Source of the DNA: JAWXUE01 sp044432865
Lineage (GTDB): Bacteria; Bacillota_I; Bacilli_A; Acholeplasmatales; Anaeroplasmataceae
Length of the DNA: 35,808 nt
Assembly: GCA_044432865.1 (NCBI GenBank)
Contig: JAWXUF010000010.1
Span: 1-35,808 of the forward strand
Direction: 5' to 3'
Part shown: positions 24,747 to 33,900 of the stretch, piece by piece
How the letters are laid out: every line of letters begins with the position of its first letter
Position numbering within the stretch: the stretch's first letter is position 1
The notes under the pieces: generated by a model
What the model saw: only the letters and a program-made list of their open reading frames with translations
Told to the model about the DNA's origin: nothing
Database searches by the model: none
Position numbers and translations under genes: made by a program

Positions 24747-25994
24747 ATGTTGAGAAGGAATCATTATATTCCAATTTTTGTATTAAAAAATTTTGCTTCT
24801 AGGCTTGAATTGAAAATAACTTCTGAAAGTATAGAGAAAGTGAAAACTAAAGCTGGAAGACATTCTATATTAGTTTACAATTTGAAAAGTGCTGAATTAA
24901 CTAAAAAAAGAGTTGAAAAAGCATTTTGTAAAGAAAATTTATATACTGATGAAATCGAGGATTTGCTTACTCAGAAGATGGAAAGTCAATTTAGTGATGT
25001 GTTAAGAGAGGTAATAAGGCAGGGAGATGTCAAGAAACTTACACCTGAAAAACTATTATTATTAAAAAAATACTGTGCATTAACAATTATAAGAACTTGT
25101 GATTGCGATGAATTTAGTTCTAGTAGAGGATTTTATGATGTTACAGAGGAAAAAATAAATAGAAATTTTTTTGAAATAGAAAGACTTCATGGAAGAGGAA
25201 GTGTTAAAAAAGATTTTCTAAGAGTTATATTAGAACAACGTATACCTTTTGAAGAATACAAAAATTGTACTAATAAAGAATATTGGGAACAAACTATGAA
25301 GGTATTTTTGGAAACAAACGGAGCACCTATAGATATAAAAAAACACAACAATCCAACACATGAAGCATATAGATTATCAAAAGTAATTGAAGGGGGATTT
25401 TTAACTTTTTGGGAGTCAGCTGAAAAAGTAGAATTTGTTATTACTGATATTGGTATGACATCAGAAAATGATAAAGAATGGAATGAAATACATTTTTCTA
25501 ATAGAGTTAAAAAGAGATTCTTACAAGAAGAAATCACTGATAAAAAAATATATTTTTCAGGTGAAAAAAATCCGTACTACGATGAACTATGTGAACAAAT
25601 TGATTTTTTTCATGAAAATTTCATGCTTTTCCCAATTTCCAATAATTTGATATTAACATTAGTTTGTCCTTATTTTAAACATTATTTTCAAAGTGAATAT
25701 CTACAAAAAATAGATAATCACTTAACATCTATAAGTAGTATTACTGATATTAATATTTTTCAACCTTCACCAGATGGAATTAATTATTTTGTCAAAAAAT
25801 TAAATAGAAAAGATTCATTATATTGTAATAGATTACTATTAGATCGAATAAGTGAAAATGTCGGATTCAATTCATTAACAAGTATTGCTACAAGTGTTCT
25901 TAAGTATCATAAAGAAACTAATAATAGTATGTTTGCTAGAGTTAAATATACAAAACTACTAGAAATAATCCGAAATGTTGACAAGAACTTTTAA
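24747..25994 (+). CDS. DUF4238-type protein, second of tandem pair
   Basis: 415 aa, ATG with AGGTGAG just upstream and 24 bp after the first paralogue, so cotranscribed. Same motif order: RRNHYIPIFVLKNFA at the N-terminus, KRVEKAFCKENLYTDEIEDL, FVITDIGMTSEND, HENFMLFPIS, and LNRKDSLYCNRLLLDRI near the end. Identity to its neighbour is modest overall but strong in these blocks, which are the likely functional core. Two diverged copies in one cassette suggest a heteromeric complex or two specificities. The consensus promoter of the following HTH gene lies inside its last codons. Confidence 0.75.
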   Translation: MLRRNHYIPIFVLKNFASRLELKITSESIEKVKTKAGRHSILVYNLKSAELTKKRVEKAFCKENLYTDEIEDLLTQKMESQFSDVLREVIRQGDVKKLTPEKLLLLKKYCALTIIRTCDCDEFSSSRGFYDVTEEKINRNFFEIERLHGRGSVKKDFLRVILEQRIPFEEYKNCTNKEYWEQTMKVFLETNGAPIDIKKHNNPTHEAYRLSKVIEGGFLTFWESAEKVEFVITDIGMTSENDKEWNEIHFSNRVKKRFLQEEITDKKIYFSGEKNPYYDELCEQIDFFHENFMLFPISNNLILTLVCPYFKHYFQSEYLQKIDNHLTSISSITDINIFQPSPDGINYFVKKLNRKDSLYCNRLLLDRISENVGFNSLTSIATSVLKYHKETNNSMFARVKYTKLLEIIRNVDKNF

Positions 25995-26006
25995 TTAATT
26001 TATAAT
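25978..26006 (+). promoter_or_regulatory. Consensus sigma70 promoter of small HTH gene
   Basis: TTGACA (25978-25983), exactly 17 nt, TATAAT (26001-26006): a full consensus match overlapping the end of the preceding gene. The leader to ATG 26061 is about 48 nt. Confidence 0.85.
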
Positions 26007-26060
26007 TAATTGTCATATCACTCTAGAGCGTTGCAAGACTTCGCAAAGGAGGGTTTGCAT

Positions 26061-26273
26061 ATGATAACAATTGAAATTGAAATTAGCACTAATATATCAA
26101 ATTTAATTAAGCAGTCTGACTTCACACGTGAAGAAGTAGCTGCTGCATTAGGTTTAAATTCACCTAATCCGGTTAATCGCTGGTGCAATGGTACATCTAA
26201 GCCTAAATTAGTACATTTGTATAAGTTAGCTAATATTCTGAAAGTTTCATCTAAAGACATCTTAGGTTTCTAA
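26061..26273 (+). CDS. Small HTH DNA-binding protein
   Basis: 70 aa from ATG 26061, seven bases after AAAGGAGGG; an upstream in-frame start at 26010 would fall before the likely transcription start region and is rejected. Almost the whole chain is one XRE-like helix-turn-helix (FTREEVAAALGLNSPNPVNRWCNGTSKPKLVHLYKLANIL, residues ~23-62). It is driven by a perfect consensus promoter and closed by a strong terminator that begins inside the gene's last codons. It probably regulates itself or the HNH and repeat-protein genes that follow. It resembles small phage or plasmid regulators. Confidence 0.75.
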   Translation: MITIEIEISTNISNLIKQSDFTREEVAAALGLNSPNPVNRWCNGTSKPKLVHLYKLANILKVSSKDILGF

Positions 26274-26286
26274 GATGTCTTTTTTG
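26253..26286 (+). terminator. Terminator of small HTH gene
   Basis: Perfect 12-bp stem (26253-26264 with 26271-26282), loop GGTTTC, T-run. The stop codon lies within the hairpin. A second small dyad TGCACTG-C-CAGTGCA follows at 26285-26299 with a T-tail. Confidence 0.85.
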
Positions 26287-26371
26287 CACTGCCAGTGCAT
26301 TTTAATAGCATAATACTTAATATATAATAGATGTATAACTTGAATGTTAAATCTAATAAGGAGGTATTAAA

Positions 26372-26683
26372 ATGTCGAAATTTACAAACTTAGAATTATG
26401 GAATGAGAGATTTGGGAACAAAGAATCAGTATTTGATTATGCAGGAAGAGAAATGAAGAAATCAGCTTGCGGAAATCCTAATAGTTCATACCACCCAACA
26501 ATTGATCATATTAGACCATTGTCTAATGGTGGTTCTGATGTGAAGGGTAATATTGAAATTTGCCATCGTGCTACCAATGAAGAGAAAACTGATAAGTTTC
26601 CTTGTTGGAATACAAATGGTAAAAAATTTAAAGCAGTACGTGTGAAAGGTACTAGAACAGACTACAAAATAGAAAAAAACTAG
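26372..26683 (+). CDS. Small HNH nuclease-like protein
   Basis: 103 aa, ATG behind AAGGAGG. It has an HNH-type core: a Cys/Asn-rich lead-in (SACGNPNSSY), then PTIDHIRPLSNGGSDVKGNIEICHRATNEEK, with D-H as the first pair, N-x-x-x-C-H in place of the usual N and final H, followed by a Cys in FPCWN that could complete a zinc site. The basic C-terminus could bind nucleic acid. Cotranscribed with the Asn/Ser-rich gene 15 bp downstream. A stand-alone HNH of this size resembles homing or phage nucleases; substrate unknown. Confidence 0.75.
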   Translation: MSKFTNLELWNERFGNKESVFDYAGREMKKSACGNPNSSYHPTIDHIRPLSNGGSDVKGNIEICHRATNEEKTDKFPCWNTNGKKFKAVRVKGTRTDYKIEKN

Positions 26684-26697
26684 AAGGAGCAAATAAA

Positions 26698-26886
26698 ATG
26701 TCTAATAATAACTCAGCATCAAATAATAGAAGCAATTCTATGAACCCTAATAATTCTGCATACACTGCATCATGCAACAATAGAAGTAACACAATGAATC
26801 CAAACAATTCAGCGTATACTTCTGCAGCAAATAATAGAAGTAATCAAATGAATCCTAATAATAGCAATTATAAAGGCGGAAAATAA
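26698..26886 (+). CDS. Asn/Ser-rich protein of three 18-residue repeats
   Basis: 62 aa, ATG with AGAAGGAGC upstream. The whole protein is three tandem copies of NNRSN-x-MNPNNSAYT plus spacer, of 18 residues each (54 bp in DNA), the last copy degenerate before KGGK. It is low complexity and strongly polar, so probably disordered. A N-[QS]-x-N-P-N-N-x-A-Y pattern occurs, as I remember, in small uncharacterised bacterial proteins, but I cannot verify this. It follows the HNH gene in the same transcript, so a regulatory or inhibitory partner role is possible but not shown. Confidence 0.6.
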   Translation: MSNNNSASNNRSNSMNPNNSAYTASCNNRSNTMNPNNSAYTSAANNRSNQMNPNNSNYKGGK

Positions 26887-26933
26887 CATAATAAATAAAC
26901 TAACTACATATAAATTACATGAGGCGATTAATC

Positions 26934-27620
26934 ATGAAAAAATTTATAGTAGTTAGTTTTATTTTATTTTTATGTATTTTTAATATATTAAAAGTAAATG
27001 CATATGAATATGCATCAAATGCTAAAGGAGCAATATTAATAGAAGAAGAAACAGGAGAAATACTTTATTCTAAGAATGAACATGATAGATTAATTCCTGC
27101 TTCTATGACTAAAATTATGAGTTTAATTTTAGTTTCAGAAAAAATAGAAAATAATAATATTAATTTAAATGATAATGTAACAATATCTGCTTATGCAGCT
27201 TCTATGGGTGGTTCTCAAGTTTATTTAAAAGAAGGGGAAGTTATTACTGTAGAAGAATTATTAAAATGTGTTACTATAGTATCTGCTAATGATGCTTGTG
27301 TAGCACTTGCTGAATTAACATATGGAAGTGAAGAAAGATTTGTATCTGAAATGAATCAAAGAGTTCAAGACTTAGGTCTTGAAAATACTTTATTTCAAGA
27401 TACAACAGGTCTTACAGATGTTAATCACTATTCAAGTGCTTATGATATGTCTATGATGAGTAAACACTTATTAAATAATTATAAAGATTTAATACTTCCT
27501 TTTACATCAACTTATGATGATTACATTAGAGAAGATACTGATAGTCCTTTTTGGTTAGTTACTACAAATAAATTAGTAAAACATATTGAAGGCTTAGATG
27601 GACTTAAAACAGGTGTTTGA
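26934..27620 (+). pseudogene. D-alanyl-D-alanine carboxypeptidase, C-terminally truncated
   Basis: 228 aa from ATG 26934 (GAGGCG seven bases upstream). A signal peptide (MKKFIVVSFILFLCIFNI..., cleavage after VNA) is followed by the peptidase S11 (PBP5-like) domain with SxxK as SMTK, SxN as SAN, and KTG in GLDGLKTG. The protein stops one residue after KTG, at a TGA, whereas the family normally continues for 100 or more residues to finish the transpeptidase fold. Thirty bases later seam hairpin S5 begins. The gene was probably cut when cassettes were exchanged at this point. It would act on cell-wall peptides if active; without the last strands that is doubtful. Confidence 0.8.
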
Positions 27621-27653
27621 TGTCGCTAGTGCGCAAGAATAAAATAGAAGAAT

Positions 27654-27694
27654 AAAGTTCAAAGTGAGAATTAACTTACTTTGAACTTTTTATT
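27654..27694. terminator. Seam hairpin S5
   Basis: AAAGTTCAAAGT / ACTTTGAACTTT stem (27654-27665, 27678-27689), extended inward by GUGAG/CUUAC wobble pairs, with T-tail. Matches S6 at 30786 including the loop. Confidence 0.8.
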
Positions 27695-27705
27695 TTAAAT
27701 TGTAA

Positions 27706-27733
27706 TGAAAAACTTGTTAAAATATGGTATGAT
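27706..27733 (+). promoter_or_regulatory. Seam-type promoter of HEPN gene
   Basis: TGAAAA, 16-nt spacer, extended -10 TGGTATGAT (27725-27733). It places the transcript start near 27740, supporting ATG 27759 as the gene start. Confidence 0.6.
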
Positions 27734-27758
27734 AATTGTAATGAATGGAGCTGTTGAA

Positions 27759-28733
27759 ATGGAATTAAAAAATCAATTAATTGATAAAAGTATTGAGGCA
27801 TTCTTAATGTCATTAGAAATTTATAATAAACCAACAATATCATATAGATTGGAAGGGTGTGTTTTCTTTTTATGTAATTCTTGGGAGTTATTATTAAAAG
27901 CAAAATTAATAGAAAATAATGTTAATATTTATTATGATAATAAAAAATATAGAAGTATTACATTTAATGAAACTGTATCAAAGTTATTTACTAATAAAAG
28001 TGATCCTCTTAGAGTAAACTTAGAAACTATAGCAAGTTTTAGGAATCAAGCAACACATCTTATTGTGCCTGAAATGGAGCTAATCTATCTTCCGTTATTA
28101 GCTTCATGCGTAAAGAATTACTCTATTAAAATTGAAGAATATTTTGGAGTAAAAATAAGTGATTATTTAAAAACAGACTTTTTAGCTATATTTTCTTCTA
28201 ATAATACAACAAATATTAATTTAGATAAGTATGATACACTTATCCAAAGTTTCTTTTCAGATAAAGCAGAAGAAATCAATAATTTGCATCAAGTAAATCA
28301 AAATGATAAGTTTGCTTTAGGTGTAAAGGTTACTTTATCAAGGATAAGTAATGCACAAAATGCTGACTTTACATTCTATGCTAGTAAAAATCCTAAAGAT
28401 AAAAATATAACATACGTAGATAGACAGTTAGATCCAAATAATACTCATACATTATCGTGTCACAATCTAGTTAAGAGAGTAGACATTATTTTAAAAAAAG
28501 ATTCTATCAATTTTAACTATGTAACAAATAATAAGTCTAATACTATTTTCACAACTCACTGTTTCGATTTAATAAAAAAACATTATAAAATAGAAGAAAA
28601 TAGCGATTATTGTTATACTTTTAAAAATGGAAATTATATTATTAAGAAATATTCGGAAAAATTAATAACATATTTGATTTCATTAATTTTAGAAAATCCA
28701 AATATTATCTATGATTTAAAAGAAAAAAACTGA
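27759..28733 (+). CDS. DUF3644 family HEPN-type protein
   Basis: 324 aa from ATG 27759, nine bases after TGGAGC; in-frame starts at 27705 and 27741 are too close to or upstream of the promoter. The N-terminal ~150 residues match DUF3644 (SLEIYNKPTISYRLEGCVFF, NSWELLLKAKLI, FTNKSDPLRVNLETI). R95-NQAT-H100 forms the R-x4-H motif typical of HEPN RNases, set in a helical bundle. The C-terminal half (ADFTFYASKNPKDKNITYVD and onward) is unfamiliar. HEPN proteins of defence systems usually cut RNA or block translation when triggered. The gene stands alone as protein-coding cassette, but a structured RNA gene converges on its 3' end and overlaps its last codons. Confidence 0.78.
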   Translation: MELKNQLIDKSIEAFLMSLEIYNKPTISYRLEGCVFFLCNSWELLLKAKLIENNVNIYYDNKKYRSITFNETVSKLFTNKSDPLRVNLETIASFRNQATHLIVPEMELIYLPLLASCVKNYSIKIEEYFGVKISDYLKTDFLAIFSSNNTTNINLDKYDTLIQSFFSDKAEEINNLHQVNQNDKFALGVKVTLSRISNAQNADFTFYASKNPKDKNITYVDRQLDPNNTHTLSCHNLVKRVDIILKKDSINFNYVTNNKSNTIFTTHCFDLIKKHYKIEENSDYCYTFKNGNYIIKKYSEKLITYLISLILENPNIIYDLKEKN

Positions 28734-28809
28734 CCCCAGGAGCATAGGCATCTCGGTTTCCCTTACTGGCACAGCCAGCCTAGCTTTATTCCACTCAAGT
28801 CAGTTTTAT
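28723..28809 (-). ncRNA. Structured GC-rich small RNA convergent with HEPN gene
   Basis: A ~74-bp core (28730-28803) is about 54% G+C in a genome near 25%. A 9-bp closing stem (28726-28734 with 28799-28807) encloses GCATAGG (28742-28748) pairing with CCTAGC (28779-28784) and a CTGGC-ACA-GCCAG hairpin (28766-28778). On the minus strand TTGAAA (28844-28839), 17 nt, TATAAT (28821-28816) predict a start near 28809, and the RNA ends with the stem followed by seven U's (28729-28723). That is a complete small-RNA gene. No open frame or known riboswitch or ribozyme matched. The start is predicted, not measured; the forward strand (T4 after the stem) is a weaker alternative. Confidence 0.72.
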
Positions 28810-28815
28810 ATTATG

Positions 28816-28844
28816 ATTATACACTATAAATAGCATATTTTCAA
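28816..28844 (-). promoter_or_regulatory. Consensus promoter of the small RNA
   Basis: Read on the minus strand: TTGAAA at 28844-28839, a 17-nt spacer, TATAAT at 28821-28816. Its quality, placement seven bases before the structured element, and direction toward the U-tract terminator support minus-strand transcription. Confidence 0.7.
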
Positions 28845-28982
28845 TATTATTTTATGAAAATATTAATAAAATATGCATAATTATATGTTTTTATACAATT
28901 ATTAATTAATATTAAGTTTAAACTTATGTTATTAGTATTTTATATAAAATATAGAAAGTTATATTACATGGAGGTAATAGAA

Positions 28983-30776
28983 ATGGCAAATTTTGAAGTT
29001 AACAATGTATCAATAAGTACGTTACTTGGATATGTAACTGATGGTACTATCGCTATTCCAGAAATACAAAGACCATTTGTATGGGATACAAAAAAAGTAA
29101 GAGATTTAGTAGATTCATTATATAAGGGTTATCCTGTTGGGTATATTATAACTTGGAAGTCTGCTAATATTAAACTTAAAGATGGTAGTTCATCTGAAGG
29201 TAAGCAAATATTAATAGATGGGCAACAAAGAATAACTGCCTTAACTGCAGCATTTTTAGGTATGGAAGTGCTAAATGATGAATACAAAAAACATAGAGTT
29301 AAAATTTCATTTAATTTAAAAAATGAATCATTTGCTACTCACACACCATCATTAGAAAATAGTAGCGAATGGATTTCTGATATTTCTCTTTTATTAAAAG
29401 AAGGAGCTGATATATATTCAATAGCTAAGAAGTATTCTGATGATAACACTATGGATATTTCTAAAGTGTTCTCAACAATACAAAAAGTACAAAAGATGAA
29501 AAACACACAAATTGGTAGAATTGATATCGCATCAAGTGTTGATGTTGATACTGTTACTGAAATATTTATTAGAATTAATTCAAAAGGTGTTAGTTTATCT
29601 CAAGCAGATTTCGTAATGTCTAAAATAAGTGTAAATGAGAAGTATGAAGGTAATGATATAAGAAAAGTTATAGATTATTTTTGTCATATAATTAAAATAC
29701 CAAATGATTACTCAGTTATAAAAGAAAGAGATGTTGAGTTTAGTTCAAAAGATATCTTCTCAAAATTATCCTGGTTAAATGGTTATAGTGATAACTTATA
29801 TAAACCATCATATATTGATGCTTTGAGAGTTTCATTTACTTCTAAATTTAAAAGAGGTAAGTTACAAGACTTAGTGGCACTATTATCTGGACGTGATTTT
29901 GAATTAAGAACAAATACTGAAGAAATTGCTGAAGAAAGTTTTAAAACTTTATATGATGGAGTTAAAGATTTCATTAATGAGACTAATTACAAAAGGTTTA
30001 TGATGATTATTAAATCAACTGGAGTAATTGATGAAAGTTTAATAAGATCTCAAAATACAATTAACTTTGCATATATTTTATATTTATTACTTAAAGAAAA
30101 ACAATTTCAACCTGAAAAAATGGAAAAAATTGTTAGACAATGGTTTATTTTATCTATTTTGACACAAAGATATTCTTCATCACCTGAATCACAATTTGAT
30201 TCTGATGTTAGAAGATTTAATGAAGTAGATAATATTGAAGAATATGTAAAAAATACAATAAGTGGTAGTTTATCTGATGCATTTTGGGATAATATTTTAA
30301 TTGATAAATTAGATACAGCTGGAACAAATAGTCCATATTGGAAATTGTATATGGCCTCTTTAATAAAAGGTGGAGCAAAAGGTTTCTTATCTACCGGTAT
30401 TAGAGTTGAAGATTTACACAAAGAAAGAGGAGATATACATCATATTTTCCCAAAAGATTATTTAGTTAAATCAGGTATTAATGATAAACGTAGATATAAT
30501 CAAATTGCTAATTATGTATTAATGCAATCAGAAGTTAATATTCAAGTAGGTAATAAAGCACCAAAAGATTATTTCTCTATCCTCCAACAACAAATAGATT
30601 CTAATGAAACGAGATATGGTGGAATTATATCTAATGATGAATTGAAAAACAATTTATCTGATAATTGTATTCCAAATGAAATTTCATCAATGTCATATCA
30701 TGAATATGAAGAGTTTTTAATTATGAGAAGAAAATTAATGGCAAGTAGAATGAAAGATTATTTTAATAATTTATAG
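28983..30776 (+). CDS. DUF262/DUF1524 protein, GmrSD-like modification-dependent restriction enzyme
   Basis: 597 aa from ATG 28983, which follows TGGAGG by seven bases. DUF262 (GmrS-like, ParB-related NTPase) at the N-terminus: IPEIQRPFVWDTKKVRDLVDSLYKGYPVG and the signature DGQQR at residues 79-83. DUF1524 (GmrD-like HNH) near the C-terminus: RGDIHHIFPKDYL around residue 483 with a downstream N (QIANYVLM). Single-chain fusions of this kind are type IV restriction enzymes that cut DNA with modified cytosines, e.g. of T-even type phages. All key residues are present, unlike the decayed DUF262 gene at 1206. Single-gene cassette closed by seam hairpin S6. Confidence 0.9.
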   Translation: MANFEVNNVSISTLLGYVTDGTIAIPEIQRPFVWDTKKVRDLVDSLYKGYPVGYIITWKSANIKLKDGSSSEGKQILIDGQQRITALTAAFLGMEVLNDEYKKHRVKISFNLKNESFATHTPSLENSSEWISDISLLLKEGADIYSIAKKYSDDNTMDISKVFSTIQKVQKMKNTQIGRIDIASSVDVDTVTEIFIRINSKGVSLSQADFVMSKISVNEKYEGNDIRKVIDYFCHIIKIPNDYSVIKERDVEFSSKDIFSKLSWLNGYSDNLYKPSYIDALRVSFTSKFKRGKLQDLVALLSGRDFELRTNTEEIAEESFKTLYDGVKDFINETNYKRFMMIIKSTGVIDESLIRSQNTINFAYILYLLLKEKQFQPEKMEKIVRQWFILSILTQRYSSSPESQFDSDVRRFNEVDNIEEYVKNTISGSLSDAFWDNILIDKLDTAGTNSPYWKLYMASLIKGGAKGFLSTGIRVEDLHKERGDIHHIFPKDYLVKSGINDKRRYNQIANYVLMQSEVNIQVGNKAPKDYFSILQQQIDSNETRYGGIISNDELKNNLSDNCIPNEISSMSYHEYEEFLIMRRKLMASRMKDYFNNL

Positions 30777-30785
30777 TAATAAAAT

Positions 30786-30825
30786 AAGTTCAAAGTGAGA
30801 ATTAACTTACTTTGAACTTTTTATT
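30786..30825. terminator. Seam hairpin S6
   Basis: AAGTTCAAAGTGAG with CTTACTTTGAACTT (30786-30820), T-rich tail; almost base-for-base equal to S5, and the two flank the HEPN-RNA and DUF262 cassettes. Confidence 0.8.
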
Positions 30826-30888
30826 TTTCGAAAGTACACATATATCAACAAATTGAGATATTTTATTATATAAATTTGTAGAAAAATG

Positions 30889-30948
30889 TGTTATAATTCA
30901 ACTACATATAGTTTATAACTATATGAAGTAATTATTACTTAGGGGAGG
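30889..30948 (+). promoter_or_regulatory. Promoter and ribosome site of second type I locus
   Basis: Extended -10 TGTTATAAT (30889-30897) without a good -35; AGGGGAGG (30941-30948) seven bases before ATG 30956. Confidence 0.55.
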
Positions 30949-30955
30949 TTTTACA

Positions 30956-33900
30956 ATGGGAGATAATAAACAAATAAAATTTACTGAATTAACTAGAGTT
31001 CAAATGCCTGGTGTGATGCATTTAACTAGATTAGGATATACTTATTGTGGTAAAGTAAATGATAATAAAAATAGTGAAAAATTTGATAATGACACTAATA
31101 TTTTAACTGATATATTTGCATCGCAATTTAATAAATTAAATCCTAATTCTAATACTAGTGCAACTGAAATATTAAAAAATATTAAAGATGAGTTAGATTA
31201 TGATGATTTAGGTAAATCGTTTTATAACAGATTGATATCTAAATCACCAATTAAATTAATTGATTTTGATAATATATATAACAATACTTTTCATTGTACA
31301 GCTGAATTTACATGTAAAAGAGATGATGAAGAGTTTAGGCCAGATATCACTTTATTTGTGAATGGACTACCGTTAGTTTTTATTGAAGTGAAAAAACCAA
31401 ATAATAAAGATGGTGTAGTAGCTGAAAGTAAAAGATTGTACAATAGTAGATTCCCTAACAAAAAATTTAGAAGATTTTTCAATATTACACAATTTATGAT
31501 TTTCTCAAATAACATGGAATATGATTCAATAGGTGGTATTGTTCCAATTCAAGGATGTTTCTATTGCTCTTCATCTAAAACTATGTCACATTTTAATTGT
31601 TTCAGAGAAGATAACAATACAAGTGAATCTATTGCACCTTACAATAAAAATTTCAATTATAAAGAAATTGATGTTGATATTGAAAAGAAACTATTGACTG
31701 ATTTCCATTGTCAAGTTATATCTAAAACAAGTGAGTATCAAACTAATATGGATGTAAATACACCTACTAATAGAGTATTAACATCAATGTGTAATCCAGA
31801 AAGATTACTATTTTTAATTAAATATGGACTAGCATATGTTAAATATGAGAAGGAATTAGAAGATGGAAAAATAGAATCTAAGGATGAAAAGCATATTATG
31901 AGATATCAACAAATGTTTGCTACCATGACTATTAGAGAAAAAATATCAAAAGGTATAAAATCAGGTGTAGTTTGGCATACACAAGGTAGTGGTAAAACAG
32001 CATTATCTTATAATTTGACTAATGTATTAACAGATTATTTTGCTTCACAAAATAAAGTTCCTAAATTTTATTTTATCGTAGATAGAATTGATTTACTTGA
32101 ACAATCAAAGCAAGAGTTTGAAGCTAGAGGTTTGGTGGTTAAAACTGCTACATCAAGAAAAGAATTAATGGATCAATTTAAAGTACATCAATCTCAGGAT
32201 GGTGGAACAGGTAAACCTGAAATAACAGTTGTTAATATACAAAAGTTTGCTGAAGATAAATCAAAAATTGATTTACCTAAATATGCAACAAATTTACAAC
32301 GAGTTTTTATTATAGATGAAGCACATAGAGGATATAATCCAAAGGGGAGTTTTTTAGCTAATCTTGTTGAGTGTGATGAAAATTCTATTAAAATTGCACT
32401 AACAGGAACTCCGTTACTTAAAGAAGAACGAGAGTCATGGAAAGTGTTTGGAGATTATCTTCACACATATTATTATGATAAATCTATTTTAGATGGATAT
32501 ACTTTAAAAATAATTAGAGAAGATATTGAAACATCTTATAGAGATAATTTATCTAAAGTATATGATGTCGTTAATAATGAAATTGCTAAAGATGAAAAGT
32601 TAGAATATCTAGTTCAAAAGAAAGAAGTTCCAAAAAGTGTCATTGTTGAACATGATTCGTATGTTAAAGAACTATTAAAATATATTATAAATGATTTAAA
32701 AATGTTTAGACAATTACATAATGATAATTCATTAGGTGGAATGATTATATGTGAAACTAGTGAACAAGCAAGAAAATTATCTGTATTTTTTGATTCTATA
32801 CAGAATGAAATCAATGAAAGTTCTTCCTACAAGAGCAAATTTAAATGTGGTTTAATTTTACATGATAGTGAAGATAAGGAAACAAGAAAAGAAATAATAA
32901 CAAATTTTAAGAAAAATAACACTGTAGATATATTAATTGTTTTTAATATGTTACTAACAGGGTTCGATGCTCCAAGACTTAAAAGATTATATTTTGGTAG
33001 AAAATTAAAGGATCACAACTTATTACAAGCTTTAACAAGGGTTAATAGACCGTATAAAGATTTAAGATATGGTTATGTAATAGATTTTGCTGATATAAAG
33101 TCTAATTTCAATGATACTAACGAGGCTTATTTAAATGAGTTAAATAGATTTAATGACAAGAATGAAACAGGATTAAATGATACAATTGATACATTCTCTC
33201 AAGTGTTAGAAGATAAAGACTCTTTAATACAGCAAATGAAAAATGTAAGACAAGTATTATTTAATTATACATTAGATAATGCAGAGGAATTTAGTAGTGA
33301 AATTTCAACGATAGAAGATAAAGAAGTTCTATTAGAGTTAAAGAAAGTTTTAACAAGTGCAAGAGATTGTTGTAACTTAGTAAGAACTTTTGGTGATGAT
33401 GAATTAAAATCTATTTTTTCTAAATTAGAAATAACTAGATTACCTTCAATGCTTTCAGAGGTTCAACATCATATAGATAACATTAATCAAAAAGAAGCAT
33501 TTTTAACAAACGATACTACTAGATTAATGATTAATGAAGCAATGATGGACATTAAGTTTAATTTCTCAAAAATATCAGAAGAAGAAATGATAATTATTGC
33601 TGGGCAAGAAAGTGATCCAAATGCTAAATTAAGTAATGTATTCAGTATGTTTATGCATAACATGGATCATGATGACCCTGAATATATAACTTTAAATGAA
33701 GCATTTAAACAACGTTTTAAAGAAAAAGGATTTTCAATTGAAAGTGTTGCATATTTTAACGAACAATCTAAATATTTAGATGATATTATGGTTAAATTAA
33801 AAGATTTGCAAAAGAGAAATAAAACTTTATTGAAAAAGTATAATGATGATGAAAAGTTTGCTCGTATTCACAAAAGAATTAAAGAGGAAAATAATATTAG

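Noticed and set aside
27618..27640. Locally G+C-rich GTGCGC after the truncated carboxypeptidase, like a group II intron 5' end
   Set aside because: Only six bases match, no further intron structure or reverse transcriptase follows, and the upstream frame already ends before it.
28730..28803. Structured element as a cis riboswitch or leader of the downstream DUF262 gene
   Set aside because: The better promoter and the longer U-tract are on the minus strand, and more than 170 bp of AT-rich sequence separate it from the DUF262 start; no known riboswitch core was recognised.
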